Below are positions 1 to 12,880 of a DNA stretch of 64,000 nucleotides, piece by piece (position 1 is the stretch's first letter; each line of letters begins with the position of its first letter). The position numbers were made by a program, and so were the translations under genes. Under the pieces are notes generated by a model. The model worked only from the letters and a program-made list of their open reading frames with translations, was not told the DNA's origin and did not search any database. This stretch comes from Euglena gracilis (Eukaryota > Euglenida > Euglenophyceae > Euglenales), in NCBI GenBank assembly GCA_039621445.1, contig CP154955.1, positions 16,844,691-16,908,690 on the forward strand, read 5' to 3'.

Positions 1-555
1 ACCCTCAGGTCTGTCCTGAACAGTTTAATGTCGGGTGTGCAACCCAAGTCATGCTCATGCTTTTTTGGGTCCGGAGCAGTGTGCTCCCCAAAGGTGTGTT
101 GGGGTGGATGGGGCGCCCTGACCTTTTTGACGGATGACAATGCGAAATTGCTGACCCCGTGGCCCTCTCAGTCCACATCCGAATCCGATGGAGCACTCTT
201 GGGCCTGGCTCGCTTCCCGCCTTGTGGGGAAGCATTTCCCGTCCTGCGATGAGCTGTGGACAAATGTTCGACAGGAGGGGTACTAGACTTGTCAGTTTGC
301 AAGTCCACAATTTACGGTGCGGTAGTGTGGTCCCCCCATCCCGGTTGCCAAAGGTCTGCACACCCTGCATTAAGCCATTAAACTGTTCAGGACGGACCTG
401 AAGGTTCCTATGCATAGTCCCGTTCATTGCCATGCCAAGTTCCGAGTGCAACTGTGTGAGACACCCAAAGAAAAATGTTTCTCAGCCAATTTTTTCTTTC
501 GACCACGCAAAAAACTATGGAACGATGCCACGTGAAAGGAGTGGAATGGAGTGTA
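1..555 (+). mobile_element. Decayed Tc1/mariner-type transposon, left end outside the window
   Basis: Positions ~155-375 align base by base with the transposase 3' end of the better preserved copy at 31120-31350 (the segment that there reads WPLQSPDLNPVEH), but frameshifts and stops break the frame here. The right end, ~486-555, resembles the right terminal repeat of the other copy (shared core TGCCACGTGAA and end AGTGTA). Internally, positions 3-30 and 376-403 form an inverted repeat sharing GTCCTGAACAGTTTAATG, which the other copy lacks. The element is a non-functional remnant. It probably lies in an upstream intron of the IFT54 gene, because the first exons of that gene are not seen in the window. 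Confidence 0.75.
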
Positions 556-1549
556 GCCACCCCTGTTCGGGCCCGTAAAGTGGCCATTTTTAATGGGAAA
601 AAAAGTGTGTCTGCCGGGGCTGGGACTCAAAACTGACCCGGCGGCGGGGGGGGGGCAGGCTTTTGCTTAAGGGATTGCAGTGCCCCCCCCCCCCCCCGGC
701 GGGGGGGCTGGACTGCAGCTAGTCCAAATTTGGCTAGTGGGTTTTCTAGCAGACCCCCCCCCCGGGGGGTCTGCTAGCAGGGCTAGCTGGTGGAAAATTT
801 TTTTGGGACCCCCAAAAATGGCCAAAAATGCCTGTTTTTGGCCATTTTTGGGAATTTTTGGAACAAAATCAGCCAAAAACCTGTTAAAAACCTCATTTTT
901 CCTCCGGCGTGCAGCGCCGGAGGAAAATTTTTTTTTCCAGTCCGGGGGACCCCCGGACCCCCCCCCCCCCCGGAGGGGGGGTCTAGCTAGTCCACTTTTT
1001 CCAGTGTCTAGCCGATTGGCTAGCCAGTACCCCCCCCCCCCCCCCCTCCCCCCACCCCCCCCCGGGGGTCCCTCACGCAAAGCCTGGGGGGGGGGCGAAT
1101 GGAAAAAATAACAAAACCTGGGGGTCTTAAATTTCGGGGAGGGGCAATTTTTTTGATTTTTGTTGGTCGGCCCAAGGGGGTTTATACTTTCCGGTGCTTA
1201 TGTTTTGGTGTGGAAGAGATCCCCAGGTAATGTGAAAGCTGGCGAAGATGTTTTCCAAATATCAATTTGCGAAGCGACACCTACACATACACTCTTGGGA
1301 TCCAACTGGATGTGGGTTGCTTATGAGTTAGTCATGACTTGTGGCACCTCGAGGGCTGCCCGAGCGGGGCGCATTTCTGAGTGTTTTTTTGGGGGGGGGG
1401 TTGCCAAGAGCCTGCTCCACCCAAGAACCACCTTTCGGCCCAACCCCGCCATTCCTGTCATATTTTGACCCTTTCTGCCAAAAGAAACGCCCAAGCGGAG
1501 AACAGCATTGCCAGCTTCTAAACGCTGACCCTCCACACGGCCGCGACAG
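556..1549. other. Non-coding stretch with C/G-run hairpins upstream of the first visible IFT54 exon
   Basis: No exon with homology was found. It holds long C and G runs, a near-perfect hairpin at ~751-777 (AGCAGACC then C-run, G-run, GGTCTGCT), and a GCGCC hairpin at ~905-922. Positions ~700-815 share clear similarity with ~17865-17975 (both carry GACTGCAGCT, GTCTGCTAGCAGGG and AGCTGGTGGAAAA). The segment therefore contains a dispersed repeat. Confidence 0.5.
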
Positions 1550-3265
1550 GACCGCGACAGCAAGGTGGCCTTCCTGCAAAAAATCATCTCCGCTGTGCAG
1601 TTTGCCATGGGCATTCAACTCGCTGTCCGCCCATTGAAGGTCTCCTGCGTCCCCTGACCCCTCCGGGGAACGCAAACAATTTTTGTTTGCGTTTTTTATG
1701 TGTGTTTTTTTCATCAGCAATTTTTCAATTTCTGATGCAAATTTTGTTGATATGATAATTCCTCATTTTGACCCAATTTTTCCCTCACACCAAAGTTGTT
1801 GTCAATTTTTTTTTGGTTGCATTTTTATGTAAAATGAAAGAACTTCCTCAGAGGAGGTAAATTTTTTGTTCATGCCTTATCCAGCAGAACATCCAGGGGA
1901 GCTCCTAAAAGATTTTTTTCATGCAATTGGTTGGCAGCACCCAGACTCTGCAATGAAGACCCCCATCGAAGTGTTCCCCCTTGCATTGCCGGACAAATGG
2001 TGAAAGATGTGCAGTGGCGTGCGCGGGCGATTTCCTTTCTGGTGTACAGGTGGTTTCCGGGCTGGAGCCGGAGGCCACCAACGCTTTCCTGCAAGCGCTG
2101 GCCCAGTCGGTGAAGGACAAGTGCGATTGGAAGTCGGCGGTGGAGAAGACGTTGGGAGGTGGTGGTGACCAGGAGTTTGCTTGGCGAGCCCCCCCCCCCC
2201 CCCCCACTCGCTGGGGCTCTGCAGCCGGCCCAGAATCGACCACGCCCTTTTTGTACGGTGTGTGCGGGTGGGTCTGGACCAACCACCCCCAATGCGGAAT
2301 CCCCCCCCCCCCCACGTTGTTGATGGCCGCTGCCCAGAGCCCCGGGGTGTGCGGGTGACTGGACAGACAGGATCTCTCAGAGTGACAAAACGACCCTCTC
2401 AATAAAAGAAGAAAGACCACACGAACTATGCTGCTGTGCCCGGAGGTTTTTGTGGCAGTCATCAGAAGGGAAGGTGTCCCCCCGACTCCCGAAATATGGA
2501 AGCTTGAGCAAAGGCCTTGCAGTGATGACAAAAAGAAGGAAGAGAAGAAAAAGGAGGAGAAGAAGGACCGGGAGAAGGAGAAGAAGGAAGAGAAGGATGA
2601 GAAGAAAGAGGAGAAGAAGGAGGAGAAGAAGGACCGGGAGAAGGACAAGGACAGAGAGAAGGAGAAGGATGCCAAGGACAAGGACAAGGACAAAGATAGG
2701 GACAAGGACCGTGAGAAGGAGAAGGTGTTTTGTAGTTTTTTGCTTTGTTTGCTTGCTTGCGTGCTTGTTGTTTGTTGTGTGTAGATGTGCGAGTTTGCAT
2801 TTTCTTCGGAACTTCGCCATTTGCTTCGCCTTTGATTCCATTGTCCCATGGGATTGCAAATCCAATCTGTTGCCAGCTCTAATCCAGTGATAACCTTTTT
2901 TGGACATCCTCTCCAGAGTTTTCTTTTATTTATGAATGTGTGTGTGTGTTTTAAAAAAGCAAACAAGACGCTCATGAGGTTTTGCTCATTTTTTTGAATT
3001 CATATTCTCAGTCACTTTAGGAAATTTCTGGGTCATTTCTGCCAAAAAAAATCTTTCCACAATAAATGAAAAAGTCATAAAATGGCATTTTTTTTTGTAG
3101 TTTTGGAGGTTTTTGACCATTTTTTGGCAGTTTTTTTTTTGAATTTTATAGGATTCAAAGTATGTTTGGACGATTCATAACAAATTTTTCCAGTGATATT
3201 TCCCTTTTGTTTTTTATTTTGAGGCTTGTATGCCGTTTTTTTTTCCCCCTTCAAAAAACACGTTG

Positions 3266-3296
<31 letters not shown>

Positions 3297-6200
3297 TTTT
3301 ATTTAAAAAGGGCAACTATGGGTGGGTAGGTGGGTCCCGGCCGAGCCCGCCCAGCGACTCGGCCCGGCCCACACCCTGGGGGGGTGTGGGTTGGGCCGAG
3401 TGGGCACCCCGCTGGAGGCGGGGGTTTCCTTCACTTTCGGTGCGAAACGCCGATTTTTTTTGGACCCCGAAACTGACCCCTCAACAGCCCTCCCCCCCCC
3501 CCCAGGGATGGATGGGAAGCCCTTCGGTATTGAGGTAGGTGGTAGGGGGGGGTCCCGACCACCCCCCCCCCGGGGGTCCAAAAGTAGGGGGGGGTCCGGA
3601 CCACCCCCCCCCCCCTAGATGTTGGGAGGGGGGTCCGGACCCCCCCACCCCCCCCTCCTTGACAGGTGCCAAAAATAGCAGAAAATTTTCTTCCGGCGCT
3701 GCGCGCCGGAAAATGAGCAAAAAACACCCCTTTTGCTGACTTTTGGCCATATTGCCCATTTTTTGATGTGTTGGTGTTTTCCCCCAAAAACATGTTCAAA
3801 AAAATTCAAAAAATGAGCATTTTTGGATCGATTTTCAAAGAAAAATCAGGGGTTTTTGACCGATTTTGACCCAATTTCCGGCCCTTTGCCCGTCCATGAA
3901 ATCGAAAAATTTTCGGCCCCCCCTCAGTTTCGAGGTAGGAGGGGGGGGTCCGACCCACCCCCCCCCCTCCACTTCGGGGGGGGGGTGGCCGGCCCCCCCC
4001 CCCCTCAAGGCTTCCCATCCATCCCTGCCCCCCCCCATAGGGGTGGGTGAGTGGGTCAGACCCCTCCCCCCGGTCCAAAAGAAAAGCACTCTGATCCCCT
4101 CCCTCTGCAGTTTTTGGAGATGTTTCGTAGGCGTCAGAAAGGAGCAACCTTTTGTCTTCTCTTCCCCCTTCCCCTTCCCTTACCTTTTCTCCTTTTTTCT
4201 TCTTCCCCCTGGAGGCATTGCAGAATTTTCGTTATTTGGTGGAGAGTTTTAGTGCAACTTGGATTATCAACTTTGGCATGTTGGTGGAGAAAGAAATGCT
4301 GTGATTGCCTGGGGGAAAGTGCCAATGTTGGGGAACGTGAAAATTGTTGAAAGAAAATGAACAGAGAACCAGAAAAATCTTCATTCACCAACAATTTTAA
4401 ATGAAAATTCAAAAGTTTCATTTCCCAATGCAACTGACAGACAATGCCAGACCATTTAGTGCATTTTTTTTTGCCTGCCCAACAGAATCTGCTCCATACA
4501 CACAACTTCTTCAAAGCCCCATCTAGGCCCACAAACGCAACCATTCCCCGTGGGTTATTTGGCAGACCATTCTCGGCAATGGCAGCATAATCAGGCTCCG
4601 CCGTACGTTTTCATTCCTGCGGATGTGGTGACTTTGGGGGGCGCAGGAGCGGGAGAAGAGGAAGGAGAAGGAGAAGGAGGAGCGCGAGAAGGAGAAGGAG
4701 AAGGAGAAGCGGGAGAAGGAGAAGCGCCGGGAGGAGGAGAAGAAGGAGGAGAGGAAGGCGGAGCCCGCGGCCCCGCCGCCCCCACCCCCGCCGGCGGCCG
4801 CCCCACCGCCCGTGCAGCCCACTGCAGGTCTGACATGAGGGTTTACCGCTGTGCGCCTGGCATAGGCTTCTTCAGCTGTAGCTGTAGAGCGTGCTGCTGC
4901 ATATCTTTATGTTTTAGTGTTGGTATTCTTCTTCTTAAACGGAGGGGTCCATCCGCCGGGGGGGGGGGGGAGGTGGGTTCAGCCACAAACCATTTCCCAG
5001 CCTGCAGTGTTTTCCCAGACTCGAACCTTCCTGGGCAAGTTTTTATCCTTGTCCAGCCGCGCAAAGGCCGGCTGGATCGTCACAGTTTTTTTTTTGCTTT
5101 CAGGGTGCAAAACAAGCTTAATCTATTGACCCCAAAAAATTGATTTTTTTGCATAATATTTTTGGATCAGCATTTTCGGATCTTTTTTTTTCTTATTTGC
5201 AGTTTTGTCTTCTTGCAGAGTAATTGATATGTGCAATTTTCCGCAATTTTCGTGCAATAGCCGCAATTTTGTTGCATTTCTCCTTCTCCATTTTCCTTCC
5301 TCAGTCCGTATGAGTTCAAATCTTTGAATGGTTCACAAGGGAAGGCAAGTGCTTCTTCTGCTGTTTCCTTCCAAAATTTGCAAGAGTTTGCCAATGTTGC
5401 AGATTTCGCAGATATTTGGGGGGTTGGGTGTTTTTTGTGTTTCCCCCCCTATTTTTCTGCTGGTAGATTATTCTGATTTTGAGGTTTCCGCAGTCTGACC
5501 ATTTTTCCCTACAGGATCACTTCTTTTCGTCAAATTATTTTTTGTATTTTTTGCATTTCTCGCCCCACATATTTTTGGAATCAGCATGCTCCCAAAATTC
5601 CAAAAAGCACTTTTTGGAATCAGAAATCAAAAAATTTTGGAATGAATTTTTTTTTCGCTAAAAAATGTAAGTACATCCACCAATGTTGCAAACCCAAAAA
5701 AATCTGGGAGGAGATGATCTCCCTACCAGCAGAAGTGTGTTCACTCCTGACATCAGCTTTTCTGCCGTTTTCTCGTAATTTCCCCGGGCCTTCAGTTACG
5801 TCCTCTTGGTCCCCAGTTTGACCCCCAGTTGGGCCCCACCAGCCAGGGGACGACAATGAGGGGTTAAGGGGGGCAACCACTTTTCCCAGCCCAACCTTTC
5901 CAGGCTCCCTGTGTGTGGTTTTTCAGCATACAGGATGCGTTGGTTATGATGGCTGCCCCCCCCCCCCAGCAGGGGCTTTGGCTGACATGATTTTTTTTTT
6001 TGGCTCAGGCCTCCAAATCCAATATACTGCCTCCACCTCTCAATCGCTGGGACCCCCCTCCCTGGCGTCCCTTAGATATCTCCCGGCAAGACCGGCCCTC
6101 CACCGCCCGCAAGCCACCACCGCAGGTGAAGAGCAACGTCGTGGAAACCGAAGCAGCGTATGTGTTTAACCTGAGCCCCCCCCCCCTTAAAGTTTGAGTG

Positions 6201-9200
6201 GTCTCATACCTTTTTTTTTTACTGGTTTGGATCTGCCAGAATAGACAGAACTTTATCATCGCCCCTTGTAGCTTATTTTGCTGCTGGCGCGCTCTCTGAC
6301 GAATTTTGTTCAAAAATGACGCGATGCAGATCTGTTGCCAAAGGAAGGCGAAATCCAGAGGCCCAAAGCTCACATTGGGTTTATTTTGAACTTTTCGGTC
6401 GTCCCCCCCCCCCATCGGCGCCATTCAAATGGATGGAGCAGCACCCAGTCCACGTTGTCGGACCCACAGGCCGGTGCTGAAGGACAAGAAGGACGCCCCC
6501 CTCCCCTCGGGGGTCATCATCGACAAGAAGAAGGGGAAGGACACCAAGGCCGAGGACAGCGACGACGACATGCAGCCGACCTTCGAGCCAATGCCCGAGG
6601 TGCGCGCTGCCCCAGCTTTCTCAAGGCTCATTCCAGGAAACCCTGGGTTGGGTGGAGGTGGCAGCGAGTTGGCCTCTTCCCTCCCCTTCCCATTTGGCAT
6701 GATTCCCGAAACAACCAATTTCAGGTCATTTTTTCCCCGTGGGGCTTTCTTGGGGACGAAGGAAATTTTTGCAAACTGCCACAGTGGGGGCGACCATTCC
6801 CATCCTGCCCGGTACAGTCCCCCCCCCCCCCCCCCCCCAACCCCCCCAAATAACCTGGCGGGGCCCTTGCTTCTAGCAGTGGCCGAATAACTTGACAGGG
6901 GGAGTGGCAAAAAATATGGTTCCAGTAACTTGGCACCCGGCAAAATTCCTTTACAGCGCTGAAAAAAGGGCCCAAATAACCTGGTGAGGGGGGGGGTGGC
7001 AGAACCAGAAGTTGGTTCCAATAACCTGGCACCCCGCCAGGTTATTTGGGGGGGGGGGGTTCAGACCCTGGTTGTCATTGCACTGTTCAGGGAAACGCCC
7101 ACCCCTCACGGCTGCGGTGTTTCCTCCATAGAGGAATGCTGACGTTCCCAATTTTCCCGCATCGAACGCCCACGCCCCCACTGATGACCAGGGTGGCAGA
7201 GTGTGGCCACCTCTGGACAGACCTGGGGCAAGAGTGTGACCTGCTGGGCAGGCAGGCAGGCAAGTGACAGGGTGTCCGGCAGACATTGCTTGGCGGTGGT
7301 CTCAGCAGTGATGGCAGTTTTTTTTGTCCAGGACCCTACGGGGGGGGGGGGTTGGCCAGAGTGTTCAAAGTGATCCAGTTCTAGAAGTGGCAGACTTTCT
7401 GGACAAAAAAACATTCTTTTGATCCATTTTGGCCTCAGGTTGGAGTGAGAGATTTTTACGCCCCGCTACTCCGGGGGGGGTCTGCGTAAAAATTTGGGTT
7501 ATTGATGGAATAGCCCAGCTTTAGGCCCAACTTGTGCACCTCACACTTATCTGCAAGCCCCCAAATTGGCAGTTTTTGGCAACATTTGTCAAAAATGACA
7601 GTTTTGATGATGGCCGATTTCATAATAATTGCCGAAAATCAGCTTTTTGGGCGGTTTGCCGCCGAAAAAAATTCCCAGTATCCTTCATATTTCTTCCACC
7701 GAGGGGGTGGTTTCCTGTCGTTTGGTTGGTTGGCTGGGGGAGGGTATAAGTGGGGGGGTCGCTGAGCTCTTATCCCTTTAGGGTAAGAGCGAAGCTTACC
7801 CTTGGGGAAAAGAGGGGGTTGAACCCCCCCCCTCCCCGCCCCCGGCGGATTATCACCATGATCCTGGCTCCGTTCCCGGAATTTTTTTTTCAATTGCGAG
7901 CGACTGGATTTCTGGTTTCCGAATCACCTCCGTTTGACCCCAACTCCCTGCCAGGCCCGAGTTATTCACGCGCGAAGGGTGCAAACTGGGTAGGATCGGC
8001 CCGCCCCCCCCTGGATGAGCCCCCCCCCCCCTACTTTGGACTCTGCCATTTCGGGCCCAAAAATCGATACTTTCAAAATATCTCGAAAATAATGCAAAAT
8101 CAAAGGTAATGTCCAGAGACCTAAAATTGAAGCCCTTGGAATGCCCTATATCGGTATTTTGATTTCCCCGCAACCCCCCGCCTAGCCCGAGATACGGCCG
8201 TTTTTCGGCCAATTTGGGACATTTTGTACACTCTTTCCACTGCCATTTTCGGACAAAAAAGGTGAAAAAAATCCAAAAAATAGAAAAAAATTATTGGCCC
8301 AAAATCATGTTTTTTTTGACCTCCCGGACCCGGAAAACCTGTTTTTGAGCCGAAAATGAGCGTTTTTCGACCCCCCCCCCCCGCCCCCCGTTTTGGGCCC
8401 GAAACCAATGGACTTTGGGTCAATTTGGGGTCAAAAAAGTCGAAAAATATCGAAATTTTTTTTTGCTTGAAACGACGCTTTTTTGGCCTCCCGGACCCGA
8501 AAAATTGTCTTTGGGCCGAAAATGAGCGTTTTTCGACCCCCTGCCACCCAGCTTTGGGCCTGAATCCCTTAAATTTTAATCAAAAACGTCTATTCAGGGA
8601 GCCGGATTATATAGGGCATCAAAGATGGGGGTCTGCGCCCATATTAAGAGCTCAGTACTATTCAAAACCTGGTTATGGTGTTTATAAGGGGTTTATATAT
8701 GTTTATATAGGGGGTTTATAAGTTGGGGGGTTTACGTCTCCCCCGGAATGCAATACCTGGGGTTTCTCAGTGAATCTAAGCCAGAGGGTGGTCTGAGCGG
8801 TTGGTGGCTTGGATTTTAACCGGAAGAGTTCTTCTCGGTAATGGCGGATGGCCTCTTCAGGGCTTTCTCGTGGCGGAGCAACCCGTTGGACATTGGCTCC
8901 GGAATCCCTCTCCCCTTTGCGCAGGTGGCGCGGACAGAAGAGGCTGCAGAGGGCGCAGGAGGTCTGCTGCTGTTAGGCTGTCCCTGGCTGGGCCTCTTCC
9001 TTTCCACCTCTTCCTCCGCCCCCCTGTGCCGGGTGACAACAGGCAATCGCAAGGCTAGCCACACATTTCGCTGCAAACAAGTGCCCGCCGCCGTGCCTTG
9101 TTGCTTCCGGGGCAGTCGATTCCAGCTGGTAGCCCACAGCGGCACCTGGGTTTGGGGTGGATGAGCCACAAAGGTGGGGTTCCGCCCTGGTTGGTGTTTG

Positions 9201-12200
9201 TGCACGTTTTTGTCCGAAATTCCGTAAGCGTGCTCGAAATGCATTCTGAATGACACGTACCTTGAGTATCTGTTGTTTCTGGGCCCACAGTCGGGCACTT
9301 TGACTGTGTCATGGCCTCTCTTGGCTGGACCACTCCCTCCTGGCTTTGTGTTTGGCTGACGCGCCCTTCCGGTGAAATTACCCGAGTTCCGCACCGCTGC
9401 CACCCCTCCCGGCCTCCCGCAAAAATTCTCTGGTCCGGGGAAGCAGGGGAGTGCGTGGGGCCCTGCACGACCCGGCCGCCCCGCGCCTGCAGGGTGGCTG
9501 TCGAAGAAGGCCGAGCAGGCGGTGAAGGAGACGGAGAAGAAGGGGGCCGACCCCACCAGTCCACTGAGCCCCACGGCGGGCACCGGCATCATCCTCAGCC
9601 GCGCCATCGGCGGGGGCAAGAAGGAGCGGGAGAGCCTGCAGCAGGAGGTGTGGCCGTGGACCAGGCCCACCGCCCTCCCGCCAGACAACCACAAACCCCC
9701 CCTCCGAAAAGAGGCCCCAGGAGGCAACTGTTGTGCACGTTGGTTAAAATTTCAGGGGGACGAGCTTTAGGCATGGTTTCTTGGCACGACCCATACACCC
9801 CATATGCTATTTGTCTCAGAAACTCTTTTGTCCCCCCCCTGGCCGTGGAAGCCACAATAAATTGTACCAAGTCCTTTTGTGGAGAAAAGACTTCTAATCC
9901 CTGCGAGCTAACGGAAATTCCCTTCAGAAGATTTTCTTGGCGAACAGCACCAAGAGAAAATTATTGAAGGTAATTTCCATTAGTTCACATAAATCATGAA
10001 GAGGGGTTTCTTTTAGCTGGCGAGGACCCCGGGGACCCAGGGGGGGGGATCCGCCAGTCTGCACTTTTTTCCCCCAGCCAGCAGCTCCCCAGCCAGGCTG
10101 CCACCCCCCCCCCCCTCCGGGGATCCACTGAAGTAATGATTGGCTAGCCCAAGGCAGCCAGGCTGAGCCGAAAAATTATGATCGCAGAAGCGCCAAATTT
10201 TTCAATAAAGGGCCAGAAATGGTGTTCTTTTCCGGGTTTTGGGGGTTTTGCCTCAAATTTCCAACAGAGCTGGATTTAGCCTTTTCCCCAAGTTTTTGGG
10301 AACAATCTGATTCTGCCACAGCAGGTTTGCTGGACCCACCCCCTAAACCCACCCCCTGGGGGGGCAACCCAGATCTTTTTTTCCCCCAACCAGCACCCTT
10401 TTTAGCTGCTCCGAATTTTAATGCCCAAATTGTACACCCCTGTCATAATGCACACACAACACACACACGTTATTTGGGGGTTTGCACAACTGACCTCTTC
10501 CCTCCCCCTGCTGTGCAACGCACTCTCCTGCTCCCTCAGATTTCCAAGTTGCGCGACAGTCTGCAGACCCTGACGAAGGCCACCAACCCTCTGGGCAAGG
10601 CAATGGACTACATCCAGGTCCCAATGCGCTGCCCAACAGCTGTTTTAGGGCTTCCATTGATGTGGCCACTGATGAGTGGGTGGGCGTTTTTTTTTTGTTT
10701 TTTTTTTTTAAAGAACAGCAGGTGAGTAGTTTTGGTGGGTGGGTTTCTCCCAAGGGTCAACAAGTGGATGCCACTTCTTTTCAGACCAGCACATGCTGAA
10801 ACCTCCCCCTTCGGCATTACTATTACATTCTGTTTTCAGGGCTGGGTTGTGTGCATAGAACCTCCCCGCCCAAGCACCAAAAGGTATAATGGCCTAAAAT
10901 GGCCTAAAATCGCCTGAAATGGCCTGAAATGGCCTGAAATGGTCTGAAATGGCCTAATATGGCCTAAAATAGGAATATTTCTATTGCATAACATTTTTTT
11001 TCTGTATACAACTGGACTCATTCAGGTGATGACTTCCAGTGTCTTTTGTGTATGTGGCAAACGATGGATTTGGTGAACGATGGTGGAGGATCCCCACAAG
11101 GCCCATTTTTTTTTAATCCCAAGTAAATAATTATTTATATTTATATTTATATTATGTCCCCAAATCCATGATCCCCAACCATCTCAGCCGCTCCAAGTCT
11201 TCAAACCCACCCCTCTGACGAACAATCAAACACATTTAATGCCACTTATGTGAAGATAATTAAAATTGTCTATGATGCCCATTTGAATTCAATGTATTTT
11301 TCTGATCATATTGCAGCTGTAGCGAAAATGGCCTAATATGGCGCAACTGGCAAAAAATGATTGTGCCTTCTGACATGGTGGGGATCCCATGCTCTAGGCT
11401 TCAGCAAACTTCTCCAACAAGAACCTGAGGCTGAGGCACCTGGAACTGTTAACTTAAATTGAATTGAAAAATGATTGCAATTTCCTCACATTTTCACTTC
11501 CATTTTAGCATGTTCGATTTTCACATTCAGAGCAACTGTCCCATGATGAAATTTCACCGTGATTTTACCAATGCTATTGGACTTCCTCAGCAAAAGGTTT
11601 TTGCATCAATCGTTTTACCCATCCTGTTAACATTTTGTCCAGCATTTTTTTGACAATTTTTTTTCCTGCAGAAATTCCCTCTTCAGAGTCCCTCTATGGG
11701 TAAAAAGTATGTTTTTTTGAGCTTCCCAGGGTTTTGTTGTTCCAGTTGTCATGAATTCTGCATGCTTTTTGGATGTGCATTTTTTATTACTTAATTAAAG
11801 AGGGTTTGCACACGTTATGATACAGTTTTTTTTGGACAAAACAAACCAAAATTATGTTTTCCAGAACCCCCACCTATACTGACTGTGAAAGAGCCTAAAA
11901 TGTCTTAAAATCCTTAAATGGCTTAAAATGGCCCAAAATGGCCTAAAATGGCCCGGAATGGGCAAAGTTTTTGGGCGTGACTATGGGTACTTGTCCTCCC
12001 CCCTTGTCCCAGCCCCAACCCATATGCACCCTGCTGGCCCTCCCTTGCCGACAGGAGGACATTGACTCCATGCAGCGGGAACTGGAGATGTGGAAGGCGG
12101 AGGCGAAGCAGCAGAATGCAAGCTGGCTGGAGCAGCAGCGGTGTGGACTTGGGGTCTGCCGCCGCCGCCAAATATTTGGGAATTAAGCTGAAGGGTGCAG

Positions 12201-12880
12201 CTGGACAAACATAATTGCCCAAACAATAACGTTTGGAGTAACAGATCACACAACGTTCATGCGCCATTGTAAGGATGTGTGGCAATGCCCTCCTGCGAGC
12301 ACTGTGGAGGCAGGATGGTGAGGGTTTGGGATTCTCATTTGCGGGTTTTGATGCAGACAACACTGGGCACGCTTTTTTACAGACATGCATACCAGGACCT
12401 CCGCATTTATTTGTCTCCTGACAAATGTGTTTCATTTAAATTTGAAGCCTTTGTACCCCCAGGCGGGTACAAAGGCTCATTACGCCATGCCAAACCCATC
12501 TTGTTTAAATCAAGATTTCAAAATCGGTCAAACTGGACCGCCCTGCTTGTTTGGCAGGCAAACGGAGGAAGTCCTGCAGCCCCTCTACAGCCAGCTTCAT
12601 GACCTGGAGGACTCCATCACCGACCAGATCATGAAGGTTGGCGTCTTCCTTGTGACAACTCAAAACGGACACCTCAGAACCGATGGCCCGTGAAATGAGG
12701 TTTTGTCCCCCCCCCCCCAGGGTCCTGGGGTGGTATGCTTGGGTGGCAGGGGTGGTGTGGTACGAGTACGTGGGGTGGTATGGCTCAGTGGTGGGGCCCT
12801 TCCTCTTGCGTGCACAGATCCACTCGGTGAAGGCCGGCATCATTCGCTATGACCAGACGGTGGACACCTTGCTGAAGATG
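1550..12880 (+). CDS. IFT54: IFT54 / TRAF3IP1 (MIP-T3) homologue, intraflagellar transport complex B subunit, 5' incomplete
   Basis: IFT54 is an IFT-B subunit with an N-terminal calponin-homology domain and a C-terminal coiled coil, needed to build cilia. Exons seen: 1550-1639 (DRDSKVAFLQKIISAV), 2050-~2158 (VVSGLEPEATNAFLQAL), 2523-2724 (Lys/Glu/Asp-rich), 4647-4827 (Lys/Glu-rich then Pro-rich), 6076-6157, 6470-6599 (acidic, DSDDDMQPTFEPMPE), 8925-8961, 9493-9647 (GTGIILSRAIGGGKKERESL), 10540-10617 (LTKATNPLGKAMDYIQ), 12055-12140, 12558-12636 and 12818-12880. GT/AG ends keep phase at nearly every junction; the 2.1/2.5-kb junction is ambiguous. The order (end of CH domain, charged linker, acidic segment, coiled coil with the NPLGK-MDYIQ signature) matches TRAF3IP1. 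The start and first part of the CH domain lie outside the window or were not found. The terminal exon after VDTLLKM is unresolved. The identity is firm and the exon edges are mostly good. Confidence 0.9.
2523..2724 (+). CDS. IFT54: IFT54 exon: low-complexity KKEEKK/DREK/DKDK region
   Basis: The acceptor is TTGCAG at 2517-2522 and the donor AAG|GTGTTT at 2724/2725. It encodes about 67 residues made only of Lys, Glu, Asp, Arg and a few others. This corresponds to the Lys/Glu-rich linker after the CH domain in MIP-T3 proteins, the region linked in animals to microtubule binding. The repetitive DNA gives long open frames in every other frame and on the opposite strand (Ser/Phe/Leu-rich); those are shadows. 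Confidence 0.85.
8270..8570. repeat. Imperfect tandem duplication, unit ~160-180 bp
   Basis: Two units, ~8310-8400 and ~8480-8580, each read CCTCCCGGACCC, then GCCGAAAATGAGCGTTTTT followed by CGACCCCC. They lie in an IFT54 intron between the exons at 6470 and 8925. No coding signal was seen. Confidence 0.55.
10871..11993. mobile_element. Non-autonomous dispersed element, copy A (AAAATGGCCT family)
   Basis: The left end (~10890-10975) and right end (~11895-11960) are arrays of AAAATGGCCT variants. The interior matches copy B at 25891-27157 over long stretches, for example CCCCACAAGGCC, then CGTTATGATACAGTTTTT and CAGAACCCCCACC near the right end. The outer ends CAAGCACC and GGGTACTTG are an imperfect inverted pair. 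No open reading frame is shared between the copies. It sits in the IFT54 intron between 10617 and 12055. Confidence 0.7.

Noticed and set aside
1905-2975. 356-residue minus-strand frame, Ser/Phe/Leu-rich
   Set aside because: It is antisense to two IFT54 exons; the SLSLS and SSFF runs mirror the Lys/Glu codons.
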